From: a virus
Length of the DNA: 22,665 nt
Virus record (IMG/VR): IMGVR_UViG_3300009415_000006
Span: 1 to 22,665 of that record
Reading direction: 5' to 3' (one strand)
Shown: in pieces, positions 19,514 through 22,665 of the stretch
How positions within the stretch are numbered: position 1 is the first letter of the stretch
Layout: each line of letters starts with the position of its first letter
Position numbers and translations under genes: made by a program
Notes under the pieces: generated by a model
Database searches by the model: none
Told to the model about the DNA's origin: nothing
Seen by the model: the letters and a program-made list of their open reading frames with translations, nothing else

Positions 19514-19647
19514 CATACAAATATAAAATAACCCGTTCCACGCAGTCGATCCTAACCGTCGACCAACCGGGCACGCGACCGGAATATACACCACCTCAAA
19601 CGTCGCTACTTCAGAATTTTGATGTCTCACCATCATCTTACTCCATA

Positions 19648-19741
19648 TAAAAATAGCACAACCGAGTACCCAAGGTGATGGTGAGACATCTTCACGCTGG
19701 CAAGCCGTTGTGAGGAACCTTGAGCACTCGGTTGTGCTATC
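19648..19741 (-). ncRNA. candidate start-masking hairpin RNA, copy 2
   Basis: On the minus strand ATAGCACAACCGAGT...CAAGG (19740-19718) pairs with CCTTG...ACTCGGTTGTGCTAT (19674-19652), about 20-21 of 23 positions, followed by TTTTT. The loop carries GATGTCTCACCATCA (19690-19676), complementary over 15 nt to the start region of the downstream ORF and over 13 nt to an upstream copy. It has the same order and nearly the same size (~94 nt) as the RNA at 3579-3675 with unrelated stem and loop sequence. Confidence 0.65.
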
Positions 19742-19747
19742 GAATTT

Positions 19748-19770
19748 ATTGTAACACAAATCAGCCCCGC
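19748..19770 (-). promoter_or_regulatory. predicted promoter of hairpin RNA copy 2
   Basis: TG-T-TACAAT (extended -10; TACAAT at 19753-19748) on the minus strand, with TTGCGC- or CTTGCG-like hexamers 15-16 bp upstream. The block is conserved with the first cassette. Confidence 0.5.
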
Positions 19771-19829
19771 GCAAGACGCGCAAAGGGCCAGCATTCACGA
19801 AGTCTGTCTCACCATCATTCGTAAATGCC

Positions 19830-19857
19830 ACCATATCACAAAAAAAACCTTTGTCAA
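19830..19857 (-). promoter_or_regulatory. predicted upstream minus-strand promoter, copy 2
   Basis: TTGACA (19857-19852), 16-bp spacer with a T-tract, TATGGT (19835-19830). It lies 12 bp before the upstream X copy (ATGATGGTGAGACAG), whose small frame (MMVRQTS, 19818-19795) stops almost at once. Confidence 0.55.
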
Positions 19858-19867
19858 GCGCAATATT

Positions 19868-19915
19868 ACTTTAAGTAATTTATCCACGAAACTGGTCCAA
19901 TTCTTCACTTTAAGT
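19868..19915. promoter_or_regulatory. paired ACTTTAAGT boxes before the tape measure gene
   Basis: ACTTTAAGT at 19868-19876 and 19907-19915; the second ends one base before ATG 19917. CAATATTACTTTA around the first is identical to the block at 3846-3858 in cassette 1. No good SD for the tape measure gene is visible here. Confidence 0.4.
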
Positions 19916-19916
19916 T

Positions 19917-22665
19917 ATGGCATTAGCAACCGTAGGCGTCCGATTAACAGCAGACAACCTTGGCGCATTCCGCAACCAAATGCGCCAAGCCGGTTCATCG
20001 ATCAACGAATTTGGTGCTAGTGCTAAGCGCGTCCAAACCCAAACCCGCGGCATAACAGGCTCACTTGCCGGAGCCGGAGCAGGACTAGCTGGCGCACTAG
20101 GCCCAGTCGCAGGCGTTACCCTTGGCTTGGCCGGTGCAGGCGCTGCGCTCAAGTCCGTCGTTAGCACCGGGGCCGACTTCGAACAGGCCATGTCCAACGT
20201 CGGCGCAATCAGCCGCGCCACTGCCGACGAACAACGCCAACTCACCCAGGCATCGCTAGATCTAGGCGCGACCACAGCCTTCAGCGCAACCCAAGTCGCA
20301 GACGGCCAAAAATTCCTAGCCCAAGCAGGCTTCGAAGTCAACGAAACCCTGCAAGCCATGCCCGGGCTGCTCAGCGTAGCCTCCGCCGCGCAAACCGATC
20401 TGGGCACCACATCAGATTTAACCTCCAACATTCTAGGTCAATTCAACCTAGAAGCCAGCGAAACCGGCAAACTTGGCAACACCCTCACATCCGTCTTCAC
20501 CGGTGCCAATACCGATTTAGTTCAATTGGGCACAGCCCTTAGCTTCGGTGGTGCATCATTCGGTGCGCTGGGCGGCTCCGTCGAAGAAGCTGCTGTAGCG
20601 GTCGGTCTCTTCTCCGATGCAGGCGTGCAAGCATCGCGCGCGGGTACTGGTCTGCGTGCCATCGGCGCATCACTCGCCGCGCCCACAGCCGAAGCAGCCA
20701 AAGAGATGGCCCGCCTTGGTGTAGACGCATTCGACACAGAAGGCAACTTCATCGGCTTGGCCAACGTAGTCGACAACCTCAACGCCTCACTATCCGGCCT
20801 ATCCGATCAGCAGCGTGTCCAATCCATCGACACCATCTTTGGCCGCGTCGCAACACCCGCCGCCCTAGCCCTCCTCGATGCCGGTGGCGACGAAATCCGC
20901 AAGCGCCTCGCCGACGTCGACACCGCCCAACAAGAAGGTCTCTCTGATCTTGTTGCAGCAGAGCAGCTCGACAACCTGCGCGGCGACATCACCCTACTCA
21001 GCAGCGCTTGGGAAGGGCTTTCTATCACGCTATCTGGTGCAGTCAACCCCGCCCTGCGCACCATTACCCAAGGCTTGACGGGCACAATCCAAGCAACAAA
21101 CTCATTCATAACCGGCATCCAGTCTGGCCAAGGCGTGCTGGCCAGCTTCAGCACCAGCTTCGCCAGCCTAACACCCAACCTGTCAGCAGTCGCAACCGGC
21201 CTAGACAGCGCACTCGCCACCATCAGCGCCGGGCTATCACAAATAAACCTGCCCGAAATCGACTTCAGCCAGGTATTCGCCAACTACGACACCAGCGGCA
21301 TCACCCTGCCCACGCTCAGCGGCACGCTCGATTTCTTAGTCACAAACATAAACACACTCTTTGGTACAGAACTCTCTACCAGCGATTTCGCCCTGCCCAC
21401 GCTTAGCGGAGCAGTAGACTTTGTCGTAAATGCAATCAACGCCGTCCTGCCCGAAACAATCACAATTCCAGCCCTGCCCGCCGTCGACACACTCTTCGAC
21501 GACATCAACAATCTTGTCCCATCCGACTTCACCCTACCAACACTACCCGACATCAGCACACTGCTCAACGACATCACCAATCTTGTTCCGACAGGATTCA
21601 CATTACCAACCCTGCCCGACCTCTCTACAATCACAACAGCACTAAGCAGCATAGACCTATCATTCGGTGGCCTGTCAACCACAATCGATACATTTGACAC
21701 ATCACTTTCATCACTCAGCGACGGTGGGCTATCGACAATAACTGGCATTATCACCGACACAATCGGCGGCATCAGCACAGCGCTCGAAGGCGTAGACATC
21801 GGCACCGCAGGCCAAACCTTCAGCGACATAATCGCCAGCACGCTCGGCGTGGTCGAAACCCTAAACGGTTTAGGCACAGAAACGTCGACCGCCGCTGTGG
21901 AATCACTCAACGGCCTAGCCATCGGCGTCGCCAACTTTGCTACCAACCTAACCGAATCTATTGACGCAGATCTGCTCGGCACCGCCGCGACTGGAGTGAT
22001 CACCTCATTTGTCGATCGCTTCACCGCTACTGCATCATCTGTCGATTTACCTGGCATATCAGAAGCAGCAACAGCCTTCTACGCGACTTACACCCAAAAG
22101 CTGGGAGAGTTTGCTAGCGGCGACAACATCGCAGGCATTGCAGAAAGCGTAGGCGGCTTTGCATCAACAATCGTCAGCCAAATCGGCAGCACACTCGCAT
22201 CACCCGAGGTTGGCGAAAATGTTGGACTAGCAGTCGGTAACGTAGCAGACACAATCCTGCAAGCCATCACCAGCACCTTCTCTGGTCTAAGCGAAACCCT
22301 AGCCGAAACCGACACAGATGCTCTGGTGGCCGGTACTGTTGCCATTGCCAAAAACATCGTCACCGCCATTACAACAGCATTCGGCCAAATCGACTTCGGT
22401 GCGCTGCTAACAGACATAGAAGACTACGGCGAAAACGTAGCTACATTTGTCACAAACCTCGGTGGCTCAATCACCAGCGCCATCAGTGGATCAAACCTAA
22501 CCTTCGACAGCCTAAAAGACTCCATCACCACCGCATTCGACAGCCTAAAGGAATCCATTCGGATCGCCATCGATGGCCTGCTAGTTGGCGCTGCAGAGTT
22601 TTTGCCCGGCGCAAGCGGACTACCAGCCGTACAAGACGCGCAAGGTCGCCTAGATCAAGCTGCGG
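19917..22665 (+). CDS. tail tape measure protein, 3' end outside window
   Basis: At least 916 aa from ATG 19917, open at the right edge. Residues ~40-370 carry a TP901-type minor tail/tape measure core: GADFEQAMSNVGAISRATAD, LGATTAFSATQVADGQKFLAQAGF, GTALSFGGASFGALGGSVEE, SRAGTGLRAIGASLAAPT. Gly/Ala-rich hydrophobic stretches near residues 45-80 are typical. From ~460 follow degenerate LPTL...IN repeats and a long Thr/Ser/Ala helical region, as expected of a length ruler. It determines tail length and is ejected with or ahead of DNA. The SD is weak and the gene is separated from its chaperone by a terminator and the second cassette, which is unusual. Confidence 0.88.
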   Translation, partial: MALATVGVRLTADNLGAFRNQMRQAGSSINEFGASAKRVQTQTRGITGSLAGAGAGLAGALGPVAGVTLGLAGAGAALKSVVSTGADFEQAMSNVGAISRATADEQRQLTQASLDLGATTAFSATQVADGQKFLAQAGFEVNETLQAMPGLLSVASAAQTDLGTTSDLTSNILGQFNLEASETGKLGNTLTSVFTGANTDLVQLGTALSFGGASFGALGGSVEEAAVAVGLFSDAGVQASRAGTGLRAIGASLAAPTAEAAKEMARLGVDAFDTEGNFIGLANVVDNLNASLSGLSDQQRVQSIDTIFGRVATPAALALLDAGGDEIRKRLADVDTAQQEGLSDLVAAEQLDNLRGDITLLSSAWEGLSITLSGAVNPALRTITQGLTGTIQATNSFITGIQSGQGVLASFSTSFASLTPNLSAVATGLDSALATISAGLSQINLPEIDFSQVFANYDTSGITLPTLSGTLDFLVTNINTLFGTELSTSDFALPTLSGAVDFVVNAINAVLPETITIPALPAVDTLFDDINNLVPSDFTLPTLPDISTLLNDITNLVPTGFTLPTLPDLSTITTALSSIDLSFGGLSTTIDTFDTSLSSLSDGGLSTITGIITDTIGGISTALEGVDIGTAGQTFSDIIASTLGVVETLNGLGTETSTAAVESLNGLAIGVANFATNLTESIDADLLGTAATGVITSFVDRFTATASSVDLPGISEAATAFYATYTQKLGEFASGDNIAGIAESVGGFASTIVSQIGSTLASPEVGENVGLAVGNVADTILQAITSTFSGLSETLAETDTDALVAGTVAIAKNIVTAITTAFGQIDFGALLTDIEDYGENVATFVTNLGGSITSAISGSNLTFDSLKDSITTAFDSLKESIRIAIDGLLVGAAEFLPGASGLPAVQDAQGRLDQAA
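21290..21650 (+). repeat. degenerate LPTL-type repeats in the tape measure gene
   Basis: Five units of about 25-40 codons each share (F/I)xLPTL(S/P)...(D/T)...(I)N, for example ITLPTLSGTLDF, FALPTLSGAVDF, FTLPTLPDIST, FTLPTLPDLST. The last two are the most alike at DNA level, suggesting stepwise duplication. Confidence 0.65.

Larger units (their letters stand above)
19439..19636 (-). pseudogene. HNH-family N-terminal remnant, copy 2 (HNH domain absent)
   Basis: Minus-strand ATG at 19636 with GGAG 8 nt upstream; 65 codons. MVRHQNSEVATFEVVYIPVA...GRRLGSTAWN aligns with MRKHNSALEVRPIGYEILKIEVPVW...HRLGSTGMQN of the HNH enzyme. The homology then stops and the frame runs through the terminator palindrome into antisense of the chaperone genes. 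It is either a deleted HNH gene or a mini-form keeping only the N-terminal segment. The first codons form the X element complementary to the hairpin RNA loop. Confidence 0.55.

Noticed and set aside
19737-19753. Dyad element at CTATCGAATTTAT in cassette 2
   Set aside because: The inner tetramer is TTAT instead of ATAA and the right half is missing; it is the stem arm/promoter junction.
19910-20431. 173-aa minus-strand ORF
   Set aside because: Antisense shadow of the TP901-like core; low-complexity Ala/Ser/Pro.
21284-22057. 257-aa minus-strand ORF in the tape measure region
   Set aside because: Ser/Val-rich antisense shadow of the C-rich tape measure gene, with no SD or family signature.

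Overview
The window is a block of tailed-phage genes, most likely an integrated prophage. Almost every gene lies on the + strand. The + strand is rich in C and A and poor in G, genes often overlap at ATGA, and there is no tRNA, rRNA, integrase, transposase or CRISPR array. The host cannot be named from sequence alone. Dispersed CCCCTCCC...GGGGAGGGCTAGGGAGGGG-type hairpin repeats and a secreted protein with (PT)n linkers recall Chloroflexota such as Herpetosiphon, but that is a low-confidence guess.

Layout. (1) 1-2.9 kb, replication and early genes: the C-terminal part of a DnaD-domain replication protein with tandem-repeat linkers, a DnaC-like AAA+ helicase loader, an ASCH-like phage protein and several tiny ORFs. 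(2) 2.9-4.06 kb: a gene whose 3' end has been overwritten by an opposite-strand HNH endonuclease cassette, followed by a + strand promoter and a 44-bp perfect palindrome (terminator). (3) 4.06-8.4 kb, head module in a Mu-like order: a gpG/HK97-gp10-like protein, one 830-aa protease-scaffold-major capsid fusion, and two cysteine-rich head-tail connectors. (4) 8.4-16.6 kb, accessory virion or cargo proteins: an Ig-like protein, a secreted parallel beta-helix protein with a signal peptide, several unassigned Cys-containing proteins, a helix-hairpin-helix protein, a probable tail terminator and a small membrane protein. (5) 16.7-22.7 kb, tail module: a tail-tube-like protein fused to an Asp-box beta-propeller, a tail assembly chaperone with an overlapping second ORF, and a tape measure protein that runs off the window. 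The chaperone and the tape measure gene are separated by a palindromic terminator and a second copy of the HNH-type cassette that lacks the HNH domain.

Two patterns are not explained by the genes. First, the intergenic cassettes at about 3.55-3.87 kb and 19.62-19.92 kb share one minus-strand architecture: promoter, start-codon-like sequence X, second promoter, a ~95-nt RNA predicted to fold as a 20+ bp stem ending in a U-run, with anti-X in its loop, then X again as the start codon of the HNH-family ORF. The stem and X/anti-X sequences differ completely between the two copies, yet complementarity is kept in both, which is covariation evidence for a start-codon-masking RNA. Second, five copies of an exactly spaced 32-bp dyad (CTATCG-N3-ATAA-N6-TTAT-N3-CGATAG) sit at gene junctions at 2869, 8397, 11995, 14738 and 16181, and look like sites for an unknown regulator or RNA-level elements.

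Terminase and portal genes are not in the window. They would be expected just before the head genes, where the HNH cassette and terminator now lie. Their absence here may only mean that they are encoded elsewhere.
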